Source: CADEDH01 sp041394285
Lineage (GTDB): Bacteria > Actinomycetota > Acidimicrobiia > Acidimicrobiales > SZUA-35
Assembly (NCBI GenBank): GCA_041394285.1
Contig: JAWKIL010000012.1
Coordinates: 62,001-126,000, forward strand
DNA length: 64,000 nt
Direction of reading: 5' to 3'
In this document: positions 50,734-58,748 of the stretch, in pieces
Layout of the letters: the number at the start of each line of letters is the position of its first letter
How positions within the stretch are numbered: the stretch's first letter is position 1
Translations under genes and position numbers: made by a program
The notes under the pieces: generated by a model
What the model was told of the DNA's origin: nothing
Databases searched by the model: none
Seen by the model: the letters and a program-made list of their open reading frames with translations, nothing else

Positions 50734-52184
50734 GCCCCGAACCGGTGAGCCCCGAGCCGGTGAGCCCCGACAAGAGCGAGCTGCTGGCACTGGCGGCCGA
50801 CGTGGCCCGCCGCTACGTGGCCGGCGAACGGGCGGGCCGGGCCAGCCCCGATGCCGCCGCCGTGGCCGCCCTCGACGGCTTCCCGCCCGACGCCCTCGAC
50901 CATCCGATCCCGGCCGCCGAAGCCGTGGCCCTGCTCGACCGCCTGGGTGGGCCGGCCGCCATGCGCACCACCGGAGGCCGGTACTTCGGGTTCGTCAACG
51001 GCGGCGTCGATCCGGCCGGTCTGGCCGCCTCGGTGGTGGCCGGCGCCTGGGACCAGAACCTGGCCCTCCCCGTGATGTCACCGGTGGGCGCCCACCTCGA
51101 CGCCACCGCCGCCCGGTGGATCGTCGACCTGCTCGGCCTCCCGGCCGGGGCCCTGGCCTCGTTCTGCGCCGGGGCCACGGTGGCCAACCTCACCGCCGTG
51201 GTGACGGCCCGGGACACCCTGCTGGGCCGGGCCGGATGGGACGTGCGGTCCCGGGGTCTGGCCGGCGCACCCCCGTTGGCCGTCGTCACGTCGGCCGAGA
51301 TCCACGCCTCGGTGGGCAAGGCGCTGGCCGTGGCCGGCCTCGGGCTGGACACGGTCACCGCCGTCCCCACCGATGCCAGCGGGCGGCTCGACCCGGCCGC
51401 CTTCGCCGCCGTCGTGGGCCCCGACGCCGGCCCCACGCTGGTGATCGTGCAGGCCGGCAACGTCAACACCGGCCACAGCGACCCCTTCGCCGCCGTGGCA
51501 GACCACCTCGAGTCGACCGGGGTGCGGAACCGGTGCTGGATCCACGTCGACGGCGCCTTCGGCCTGTGGGCCGCCGCCGCGCCGGCCCGCCGTCACCTCG
51601 TGGCCGGGGTGGACCGGGCCGACTCCTGGGCCACCGACGCCCACAAGTGGCTCAACGCCCCCTACGACTGCGGGGTGGTGGCCGTGGCCGACCCCGGAAC
51701 GCTGCGGGCGGCCATGTCGATGGACGCCGCCTACGTGAGCGGGGCCGGCGACGACCGCCCGCTCATGAACCTCGGCATCCAGATGTCGCAGGCGGCCCGG
51801 GCCGTGCCGGTGTGGGCCATCCTCGCCACCTGGGGCCGGGCCGGGGTGGCCGAGGCGGTGGAGCGGTGCTGTGGGCTGGCCGACCGCTTCGCCCGCCGCC
51901 TGGCCGACGCCGGGGTGGAGATCCTGGCCCCCGTGGTGCTCAACCAGGCCCTGGCCGCCTTCCCTGGAGCCGAGAGCACCGACGCCGGAACGTGCGACGA
52001 GACGACCGACGCCGTGATCGCCGCCGTGCAGGCCGACGGCGCGGCCTGGCTGGGGGCCACCACATGGCAGGGCCGGCGGGCCATGCGGATCAGCGTGTCG
52101 GACACCTCGACCACCGGGGCCGACGTCGACACCGCGGCCGACGCCGTGCTCCGGGCCTGGGCTGGCGTCCGCCAGCGGGGCTGA
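50730..52184 (+). CDS. PLP-dependent decarboxylase (group II, aromatic-L-amino-acid/glutamate type)
   Basis: 484 residues. The PLP lysine is K306 in WATDAHKWLNAPYDCG. Other fold II marks are GGRYFGFVNGGVDPAGLAAS, SFCAGATVANLTAVVTARD, VVTSAEIHASVGKALAVAG and CWIHVDGAFGLWAAAAP (cofactor Asp). It decarboxylates an amino acid or cleaves a related substrate. Three in-frame GTG codons (50730, 50745, 50760) start the N-terminus because a 15-bp unit is repeated three times, so the true start is one of these. The first is coupled to the leader ORF. The 3' end nearly touches the convergent TetR gene. Confidence 0.88.
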   Translation: MSPEPVSPEPVSPDKSELLALAADVARRYVAGERAGRASPDAAAVAALDGFPPDALDHPIPAAEAVALLDRLGGPAAMRTTGGRYFGFVNGGVDPAGLAASVVAGAWDQNLALPVMSPVGAHLDATAARWIVDLLGLPAGALASFCAGATVANLTAVVTARDTLLGRAGWDVRSRGLAGAPPLAVVTSAEIHASVGKALAVAGLGLDTVTAVPTDASGRLDPAAFAAVVGPDAGPTLVIVQAGNVNTGHSDPFAAVADHLESTGVRNRCWIHVDGAFGLWAAAAPARRHLVAGVDRADSWATDAHKWLNAPYDCGVVAVADPGTLRAAMSMDAAYVSGAGDDRPLMNLGIQMSQAARAVPVWAILATWGRAGVAEAVERCCGLADRFARRLADAGVEILAPVVLNQALAAFPGAESTDAGTCDETTDAVIAAVQADGAAWLGATTWQGRRAMRISVSDTSTTGADVDTAADAVLRAWAGVRQRG

Positions 52185-52188
52185 CCCG

Positions 52189-52857
52189 TTAGGACCGGGT
52201 GACTCCCCACAGCGCCACCTCGAACGACCGCTCCAGGCGGGGCAGGAGCGACTCGGGCTCGATCGATCCGGCGTATCGGCGCTGCATGAGGCTGTAGTAC
52301 TGGGCCCACAGGTTGTGGGCCAGGGTGCCGCTGGGCACGTCGGGGTCGAGCAGCCCGTTGGCCTTGGCCTTGTCGAGCAGCTCGGCGAACCGGCCGATGA
52401 AGTGGCGCATGAACTCGCTCACCCCGCTGCGCATGGCGGGCGAGACGAACATGAGCTCCTTGAAGTAGATCCGGGTGAGCTCGGGCTCCTGCTCGTGGTA
52501 CGCCGTCACGTGGCTGAACGCCGTCATCAGCTGCTCCACCACCGGGGCGTCCCACGAGATGAGGGCGAAGGCGTTGTCCCACAGCTCGCCCACCTCGTCC
52601 CGGAAGACCGCCAGCAGCAGGTCTTCCTTGGAGGTGACGTACAGGTAGAGGGTGCCGGTACCGATCCCGGCCTCCTCGGCGATGGCGGCTGTGGTGGTGG
52701 CCTCGAAACCCCGGCTGGCGAACAGACGGCTGGCGGCATCGACGATGCGGCGCCACTTGTCCGCCTTGTTGCGCTCCCGCAACCCCATGGGGGCGGCGGG
52801 CTCTCCATCCTCGGTGGAGGCTCGGGTTTGGGCTGGTGGTTCTGTTTGCGGCGACAT
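52189..52857 (-). CDS. TetR-family transcriptional regulator
   Basis: 222 residues. The helix-turn-helix is RRIVDAASRLFASRGFEATT with AIAEEAGIGTGTLYLYVTSK. The ligand domain contains AYHEQEPELTRIYFKELMFV. The first 23 residues are Pro/Thr-rich. It lies 62 bases downstream of the GrdB-like gene on the same strand, so it may regulate that operon or be its last gene. The region before its start contains TTAAGGTGAGCCTATC, but no operator was established. Confidence 0.88.
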   Translation of the reverse strand: MSPQTEPPAQTRASTEDGEPAAPMGLRERNKADKWRRIVDAASRLFASRGFEATTTAAIAEEAGIGTGTLYLYVTSKEDLLLAVFRDEVGELWDNAFALISWDAPVVEQLMTAFSHVTAYHEQEPELTRIYFKELMFVSPAMRSGVSEFMRHFIGRFAELLDKAKANGLLDPDVPSGTLAHNLWAQYYSLMQRRYAGSIEPESLLPRLERSFEVALWGVTRS

Positions 52858-52919
52858 GGCTCTGATAGGCTCACCTTAACGCGCCGGCCCACCCCGCACC
52901 ATCCTCTGTCCGACGCGAA

Positions 52920-53813
52920 CTACTCCGCTGCCGCCTCGTGTTTGCTGGCCTGGAGCTTGCGCCGCAACTCGCCGGCGGCGGCCAGTTGGGCCCGGTTGTC
53001 GTCACCCACGTGCATGAAGCGGTCCCGCCACCCCTCGTCGTCGGGATCCCACACGAAGGGGGCCTGGACGGTGGTGCGGGGGACGAACGCCTTCTCCAGC
53101 GTGTCGAGGGCGAGGCCCACGATGGACCGCTGCATCTCGACGTCGTACGGCTTGCCGCACGGGTTCCCCAGCGGGAAGTCGACGTACACGAAGCGGGGCA
53201 CCCCGCACTCCTCGACGATGTCGCGGGCCGACCCCACCACCACGGTGGGGATCCCGGCCTCTTCGATCAGACGCGCACCCAGGCTCACGGACTGGTGGCA
53301 GACGGGTCAAAGGGGAACGAGGAGGGCGACGTCGACGTCGTCCTCCTGGAGCCAGTTGATCACCCGGGGGGCGTCCCGCCGCAGGGTCTGGCGGTGGCTG
53401 AACTGGGTGGGCAGGCCGTAGAACCGCTCTGACACCGAGCCGATCCGGCCGGCGGCGGCGTACTCGTCGAGCCGCTCCAACGGGAGGTAGGAGTTGACGT
53501 CCTCGGTGTGGGTCTCGTCCTTGGCCCACGACAGGTACTGGTTCTGGAGCTGGCCGGTGTCGGCCCGGGAGGCGACGTAGGGGAGCCGGGGCAGATCCGA
53601 CGGGATGGTGTACACGAAGTCGTCGGGCAGGAAGTAGGAGGTGGTGACGCAGCCGATCCGGCACTCCGACAGCGGCTTGGCCAGCGGGGTGAACGGGGCC
53701 TCGTCGTTGGCCGCCCACTCGTAGGCCTTGGTGTAGCCGTGAGCGGCGTAGTACTCCCGCGACTTGTCGATGTAGCTCACCTGGGTGCGGTGCGTGATCT
53801 TGCGATCGGTCAT
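52920..53813 (-). CDS. GrdB-like (glycine/betaine/sarcosine reductase B family) protein with in-frame UGA, probable selenoprotein
   Basis: A single frame of 297 residues is interrupted only by a TGA at 53309-53307 (codon 169). Before it comes VDVALLVPL, and after it PVCHQSVSLGARLIEEAGIP then TVVVGSARDIVEECGVPRFV and FPLGNPCGKP. Homologs with Cys or Sec at this point form a U/C-x-x-C motif (here U-P-V-C), and the flanking sequence is intact, so readthrough as selenocysteine is the best reading. A short hairpin with GU in its loop lies 9 bases after the UGA (see next entry). No selA, selB or selC is in the window. The start (AGGAGGTCAGGCCG before ATG) is good. It is in an operon with an MFS transporter and a dimethylformamidase-like gene, 25 bases away. 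Confidence 0.75.
53276..53309 (-). promoter_or_regulatory. UGA codon and candidate bacterial SECIS hairpin
   Basis: Downstream of the UGA the message can pair CACCAG (53297-53292) with CUGGGUG (53282-53276), with one bulged G. A 9-base loop UCCGUGAGC contains GU. The loop starts about 15 bases after the UGA, within the range of known bacterial SECIS elements. The pairing is short, so this is a candidate only. Confidence 0.45.
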
Positions 53814-53838
53814 CGGCCTGACCTCCTGGCCGCCGATG

Positions 53839-55452
53839 CTAGGCCGGTTGTCCGGTCATGCCCCAGTTGAGGGCGTTGGCCGTCACCCGGGCCACGGCCG
53901 GATCGCCCCCTGACACATCCGTCAGGCCGAACACCCAGTCGGTGGACCCCACGGTCACCACCCCGCCCGCGGTTGGCCCGAAGGGCCGGCACGTGAGCAG
54001 CACGGCGTTGCCGTGGCGGATCCGGGCCAGGCTGTCGGCGTCGACCCGGCCGAACAGGCGGCCGGCGATGTACTCCAGGTCTCCCTGGTCCGACAGGGCC
54101 GAGATCGAGGCCGGGTACTCCCCCACCGCCAGGTTCGACGACTGGGTGTAGGCCACCACCTCCACCTCGGTCGGCATGCCCGGCTCGGGCCGGGCCATCG
54201 GCAGCTGGTACTCGTCGAGGGCCAGGCGGCAGCCCACGGTCTCGTAGCCCACCACCCCGTGCCGGGCCCCGAGCAGGTCGCCGTAGCCCAGACCGGTGCC
54301 CTCCAGCAGCCAGTGCCGGGGCCGATGGACGGTGAAGGCCCCGCTGCCCCGGGCCACGGCCTGGCCGAACCGGTGGTAGAGACCCCAGGCCGAACCCGCC
54401 CCCAGCAGCGACCACTCGGGCCGGCCCACCAGCGGATCGCACCACAGCCCGGTCATGTTCCACGGCCGGCCGGCCGCCACCTCCGGGTCGGTCTCGGGGG
54501 CGGAGTACTTGTGGCACACCATAACGCCCTGCGGATCCGGCACGCCCTGCGGATCCGGCACCCCCTCCGGATCGGGCTCGCCGCCCGTCAGCCGGACCTG
54601 CCAGAAGCAGGTGTTGCCCGACAGGCTCACCAGGTTGCCGCCGCCGGCCACGTGGGCCTCCACCGCATCCCGCTGGAGGGCCGACCAGTACTCGTCGTGG
54701 CCCACGTCGACCAGGAGCCGTTGGCCGGCCAGGGCCTCCGGGTCTTCCAGGTCGGACGAGACCAGGTAGTCGAACCGGTGGCCGGCGGCCTCGGCCCACT
54801 CCACGAACCGTCGCTCGTGGGTGTACCAGCCGGCCGATCCGACGGCCGCCGGATAGCCGTGGGCGAACCGCCACGCCTGGAAGATCTCACCCTGGGGATC
54901 GGCCTCCTCGCCCCACCGGACGGGCCGGGCCTTGCGGTCGTCGCGCTCCTCGGCCGGGCGGCACAGCATCCCCCGGGCGAACGGCCGCCGGAACGACACC
55001 TCCTTGCCCCCGGTGTAGAGGCTGGCCCCGCCCCACGTGTTGTAGGCGTTCCAGGTGTTGGTGGCCAGCACCAGGGCCGCCCCCGCCGGGTGGCCGGGCC
55101 GCCCCCGCACCACGAAGCCGGCGTGGGCCTCGCTCCGGCCCGCCGGGCCGCCCACCAGGCGACAGGTCACGAGGTAGAAGCCAGACGCCCAGGCCGCCCC
55201 CACCGGTATCTCCAGCGACACCGGCCAGCGGCAGCCGGCGGCATCGGCGTCGGCCGGCGGGGCCAGATACGAGCCGGGCACGCCGTCGGCCCGCCACACC
55301 GCCTCCCGCCGGGCACCCCACCGCTCGACGGTGACGTCGAACCGGTCTCCCGAGCGGCACGACGCGTGGAGGGTGGCCGTGGCCCCGGGGGCGTAGCTCA
55401 ACCGCCCGCAGTAGGCCTCGATCTCGTCGAAGAACGTGGGCTCGTCGGTCAT
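53839..55452 (-). CDS. N,N-dimethylformamidase beta-subunit-like protein
   Basis: 537 residues. The C-terminal domain shows the family pattern: LVLATNTWNAYNTWGGASLY, FDYLVSSDLEDPEAL, LLVDVGHDEYWSALQRDAVE, AHVAGGGNLVSLSGNTCFWQ. An N-terminal beta domain (about 1-110) resembles the immunoglobulin-like part of the same family. Known members are iron enzymes hydrolysing small amides; activity and substrate are not certain here. The ATG overlaps the MFS stop (ATGA), and the stop is 25 bases before the GrdB-like gene. An 18-bp unit repeated three times makes the loop PDPEGVPDPQGVPDPQGV. Confidence 0.8.
   Translation of the reverse strand: MTDEPTFFDEIEAYCGRLSYAPGATATLHASCRSGDRFDVTVERWGARREAVWRADGVPGSYLAPPADADAAGCRWPVSLEIPVGAAWASGFYLVTCRLVGGPAGRSEAHAGFVVRGRPGHPAGAALVLATNTWNAYNTWGGASLYTGGKEVSFRRPFARGMLCRPAEERDDRKARPVRWGEEADPQGEIFQAWRFAHGYPAAVGSAGWYTHERRFVEWAEAAGHRFDYLVSSDLEDPEALAGQRLLVDVGHDEYWSALQRDAVEAHVAGGGNLVSLSGNTCFWQVRLTGGEPDPEGVPDPQGVPDPQGVMVCHKYSAPETDPEVAAGRPWNMTGLWCDPLVGRPEWSLLGAGSAWGLYHRFGQAVARGSGAFTVHRPRHWLLEGTGLGYGDLLGARHGVVGYETVGCRLALDEYQLPMARPEPGMPTEVEVVAYTQSSNLAVGEYPASISALSDQGDLEYIAGRLFGRVDADSLARIRHGNAVLLTCRPFGPTAGGVVTVGSTDWVFGLTDVSGGDPAVARVTANALNWGMTGQPA
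54524..54577 (-). repeat. Three 18-bp units in the dimethylformamidase-like gene
   Basis: Units at 54524-54541, 54542-54559 and 54560-54577 (two nearly identical, one diverged) encode PDPQGV/PDPEGV. They lie in a variable loop between family motifs, so copy number can vary without harm. Confidence 0.8.
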
Positions 55453-56762
55453 CCCACGAGCACCGGACGGCGGCGTCCGAGCAGGGGCACCATGGCCAGC
55501 GAGATGACGTTGGCCACCGCCCCCAGGGCGAACGCCGCCCGGTAGCTGTTGAGCTGGTCGTAGAGGAACGCGGCCAGGAACGGGCCGAGGGCGGCCACGG
55601 TGCCGGCGGTGGCGAAGATGGCACCCACGATCATGCCGGCGTGGCGGCGCCCGAACTCGTCGCCCACCAGGGCGGGGAAGGTGGTGACCGATCCGCCGTA
55701 GGAGAAGCCGAAGAAGAACGCCGTCACCAGCAACGCCACCAACCCTTGGGCCAGGGCGAAGCCGGCGAAGCACACCACCTGCACGGCCAGGGTGAAGGCC
55801 AGCATCACCTTGCGGCCCACGGAGTCGGACAGGGGCCCGACGGTGAGCCGGCCGGTCATGCCGCCGATGCCGATGGCCGACAGCACCCAGGAGGCGGCGA
55901 ACGTCGACGCCCCCAGGTCTTCGGCGAAGGCGGCACCGTGCACGAAGGGCACGAACACCACCAGCCACGTCATGCCGTAGATGGCGAACATCAACCAGAA
56001 GGCCCGGGTGTGGCGGGCCTCGGTGAGGGTCATGGCCGGCCCCACCACGCCCCCCACCTCGGACGGCGGTGGCCCGGACGCCCCGTCGGGGAACTGGCCC
56101 ACCTCCTCGGGCGAGCGGATCATGAACCGGGAGAACACCAGCAGCAGGACCCCGCCCCCCACCCCCATGGCGGTGAGCGTGGGCCGCCAGCCGAACCGGC
56201 CCATGAACAGGGCGGCCACCGGGGGGACCACCAGGTTGCCGAAGCTGCCCCCGCTCGACGTGATCCCCACCGCCGTGCCCCGGCGGCGCACGAACCAGCG
56301 GACCACGGTGGCGTTGCACGGCACCCAGCTCACGCTCATCCCGATCCCGGCCACCACCCCCAACAGGAGGTACACCTGCCACAGGGCCTGGGCCTGGCCC
56401 AGCAGCGCCCAACCGGAGCCGAGGAACACGGCGCCCACGGCGATGGCCCGCCGGGGCCCCCACCGGTCGGTGGCCCACCCGCTCACCCCGGACAGGAAGG
56501 AGTAGAGCCCGATGTAGATGGCGTAGGGGGTGGACAGGTCGGTCCGGCTCCACCCGGTGTCCTCGCTGATGACCTTCACGAACAGGCCGTAGGTGAACTG
56601 GGTGCCGTAGCCCACGGCCAGCACGCCGAAGGCGGCGCTCACCACCCCCCAGCCCTTGAACCGCTCACCCCGGGGCAGCTTGGGCGGCAGGAGGATGTGG
56701 GTGGGGATGTCGTCGTCCCAGGAGCTGGCGGTGCCCCTCATGCCTCCGGTGTGGATCGCCAT
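55449..56762 (-). CDS. MFS transporter, oxalate/formate or monocarboxylate (OFA/MCT) type
   Basis: 437 residues with 12 predicted helices. The start region FKGWGVVSAAFGVLAVGYGT, loop motif GWATDRWGPRRAIAVGAVFL and late GPLSDSVGRKVMLAFTLAVQ match the OFA/MCT branch of the superfamily. Substrates in this branch are small carboxylates, which fits formate release by a neighbouring amide hydrolase; this link is inference. It starts the operon with the dimethylformamidase-like and GrdB-like genes. The start at 56762 has a G-rich ribosome site. Confidence 0.87.
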   Translation of the reverse strand: MAIHTGGMRGTASSWDDDIPTHILLPPKLPRGERFKGWGVVSAAFGVLAVGYGTQFTYGLFVKVISEDTGWSRTDLSTPYAIYIGLYSFLSGVSGWATDRWGPRRAIAVGAVFLGSGWALLGQAQALWQVYLLLGVVAGIGMSVSWVPCNATVVRWFVRRRGTAVGITSSGGSFGNLVVPPVAALFMGRFGWRPTLTAMGVGGGVLLLVFSRFMIRSPEEVGQFPDGASGPPPSEVGGVVGPAMTLTEARHTRAFWLMFAIYGMTWLVVFVPFVHGAAFAEDLGASTFAASWVLSAIGIGGMTGRLTVGPLSDSVGRKVMLAFTLAVQVVCFAGFALAQGLVALLVTAFFFGFSYGGSVTTFPALVGDEFGRRHAGMIVGAIFATAGTVAALGPFLAAFLYDQLNSYRAAFALGAVANVISLAMVPLLGRRRPVLVG

Positions 56763-56793
56763 GGTCCTGCCCCCTCCTCGTCGGCCCGGCGGA

Positions 56794-57906
56794 TCAGCCC
56801 GGCAGCCGGTCGGCGCCCACCACCGCCCGGCCAAGGCGCAGAGCCAGGACGGGACGGGACAGCGCGGTCAGATCGTGACGGGGATCGGCGTCGAGGAACA
56901 CGACGTCGGCCCGCTGACCCGGTTCGAACCCCCAGGGCGTGCCCAGATGGTCGTAGGCCGTCACGGTGAGGGCGTCGACGACCTGGGCCGCCGTGAGCCC
57001 GTACTCGTGCAGCCGCAGGGCCTCGGCCGCCACGCCACCGTGAGGCAGCTGCAGGTCGGTGCCGGCCAACACCGTGACCCCCGCCTCGGGGGCCCCGGCC
57101 AGCAGCTCGCGCACATTGTCGAGCCCCCGGGCGAACAGCTTGCCCCCGCTCGATTCCGGGCCCAGCTCGTCCCGGGTGGCCTCCATGGCCCCGATGGTGG
57201 GCACCCAGGCCCCGCCCCGGCGGCCGAGGGCGGCCACGTCGTCGGGGGTCAGGAACAGGCCGTGCTCGATCGAGTCGATCCCGGCCGCCACGGCCAGGGT
57301 GGCGGTGGTGGGGGCGCAGGTGTGGATGGCCGTGCGGCACCCGGAGGCATGGGCCACCTCCACCGCCCGGGCCATGGCCTCCTGGGAGAAGTTGGGGGTG
57401 GGGCCGACGCCCTTCTTGGGCCAGTCGCCGATCAGCTTGACCCAGGTGGCCCGCCCGTCGCCGGCTCCGGTGGCCTGGCGCACCAGGTCCACCAGATCCT
57501 CCTCCGACACCTCGTGGCCGAAGTCGGCGAAGTAGCCGCCGGGGCTGGTGATGATCCGGCCGGCCATGTGGAGCTCGGGGCGGCGGGCGGGTGGCTCGTC
57601 GAGCACCCGGAGGCTGAGATCGTCGCTCGTGCCCTTGTCGGCCACCAGGAACACGCCGCCCTCCAGCTGGGCCCAGGCGTTGGCGATGGCCCGGTCCAGG
57701 ATCGAGCCTTCCTCGTCGACGGCCGACACCTGGTTGCTCGACAGGTGGGCGTGGCAGTCGGCCAGGCCGGGGACGGCCCACCACCCGGAGGCGTCGAGCT
57801 CGGCTTCCGGGGTGAGGTCGCCGGGGGCATGGAACAGGCCGTCGTCGCCCACCACCAGCTCGGTCGTCGACCCGTCGAGGGTCCTGATCGTGAGTCCCAG
57901 TCGCAC
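56794..57906 (-). CDS. Amidohydrolase (imidazolonepropionase/prolidase-like, metal dependent)
   Basis: 370 residues from GTG 57906, 7 bases after a -10 box TACCGT (57919-57914). The barrel has WAVPGLADCHAHLSSNQVSA (HxH), a Lys in WVKLIGDWPKKG, CRTAIHTCAP, IDSIEHGLFLTPDD and the Asp in VLAGTDLQLPHGG. The C-terminal strand is PGQRADVVFLDADPRHDL. It hydrolyses a ring amide, peptide or similar bond; the substrate is unknown. It sits 31 bases before the MFS gene on the same strand and may feed the same operon. Confidence 0.87.
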   Translation of the reverse strand: MRLGLTIRTLDGSTTELVVGDDGLFHAPGDLTPEAELDASGWWAVPGLADCHAHLSSNQVSAVDEEGSILDRAIANAWAQLEGGVFLVADKGTSDDLSLRVLDEPPARRPELHMAGRIITSPGGYFADFGHEVSEEDLVDLVRQATGAGDGRATWVKLIGDWPKKGVGPTPNFSQEAMARAVEVAHASGCRTAIHTCAPTTATLAVAAGIDSIEHGLFLTPDDVAALGRRGGAWVPTIGAMEATRDELGPESSGGKLFARGLDNVRELLAGAPEAGVTVLAGTDLQLPHGGVAAEALRLHEYGLTAAQVVDALTVTAYDHLGTPWGFEPGQRADVVFLDADPRHDLTALSRPVLALRLGRAVVGADRLPG

Positions 57907-57937
57907 GGACCGAACGGTAGTGGTCGGCGCCCGGCCC

Positions 57938-57978
57938 GGCACACTGGACGCCGTCCGGGCGGGCACACTGGAGGCCGT
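57938..57978. repeat. Duplicated GGCACACTGGA block before the response regulator
   Basis: GGCACACTGGACGCCGT (57938-57954) and GGCACACTGGAGGCCGT (57962-57978) match in 16 of 17 bases, 24 bases apart. The second copy runs into the GTG start of the response regulator. CACACT lies 7 bases before that GTG, in the place where -10 boxes of other genes in the window lie. Confidence 0.6.
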
Positions 57979-58720
57979 GACCGAACCGTGCGACCGACCG
58001 GAAGCCGCCGCCGCCCCCCGGGTGCTGCTGGTGGAGGACGACCCCGGGATCGCCGAGCCGCTGGTGGAGGGGCTGGAGAAGGCGGGCTTCGCCGTGACCC
58101 ACGTGAGCCTCGGCCGCGACGCCCTGGCCGCTCCCCTCCCCGACCTGGTGCTCCTCGACCTCGGCCTGCCCGATCTCGACGGCTCCGAGGTGGCCCGGAC
58201 CCTCCGGGCCGCATCCGACGTGCCGATCATCGTGGTGTCGGCCCAGGGCGACGAGATCGACCGGGTGCTGCTGCTGGAGCTGGGCGCCGACGACTACGTG
58301 GTCAAGCCGTTCGGGCTGCGGGAGCTGGTGGCCCGGATGCGGGCCGTGCTGCGCCGGGCCCGGCCCGAGCCGACCGGCGATCCCGCCGGAGCGGCGGCCG
58401 GAGCCGCCGCCGGCGACGGGGCCGAGGCCGCCCACCAGGTGTTCGGCCCGCTGGAGATCGACCGCCGGTCCCGGCGGGTGACGGTGGCCGGCAACGAGGT
58501 GGACCTGGCCCCCCGGGAGTACGACCTGCTGGCCCTGCTGGCCTCCGACCCCGGGGCGGTGTTCACCCGGGAGAAGATCATCGACGAGGTGTGGGACCCC
58601 AACTGGTGGGGATCGACCAAGACCCTCGACGTGCATGTGGCCGCCGTGCGCCGCAAGCTGGGCGACGCCAGCTGGATCGCCACCATCCGGGGCGTCGGCT
58701 ACCGGTTCGACCCCCGGTAG
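57977..58720 (+). CDS. OmpR-family response regulator
   Basis: 247 residues, GTG start. The receiver is complete: VLLVEDDPGIAEPL, LVLLDLGLPDLDGSE, VVSAQGDE, DYVVKPFGLRELVAR. A Gly/Ala-rich linker (DPAGAAAGAAAGDGA) leads to the winged helix LAPREYDLLALLASDPGA, ending GVGYRFDPR. It is coupled with the kinase gene 28 bases on. It probably controls the flavin/ferric-reductase operon that follows. Confidence 0.92.
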   Translation: MTEPCDRPEAAAAPRVLLVEDDPGIAEPLVEGLEKAGFAVTHVSLGRDALAAPLPDLVLLDLGLPDLDGSEVARTLRAASDVPIIVVSAQGDEIDRVLLLELGADDYVVKPFGLRELVARMRAVLRRARPEPTGDPAGAAAGAAAGDGAEAAHQVFGPLEIDRRSRRVTVAGNEVDLAPREYDLLALLASDPGAVFTREKIIDEVWDPNWWGSTKTLDVHVAAVRRKLGDASWIATIRGVGYRFDPR

Positions 58721-58748
58721 CGCCGTCACCGTGGCCGGACGACCGTCC

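Noticed and set aside
52920..53288. The 3' half of the GrdB-like gene as a separate small protein
   Set aside because: It is in the same frame as the 5' half, separated only by one TGA, and lacks the N-terminal part of its domain; readthrough explains it better.
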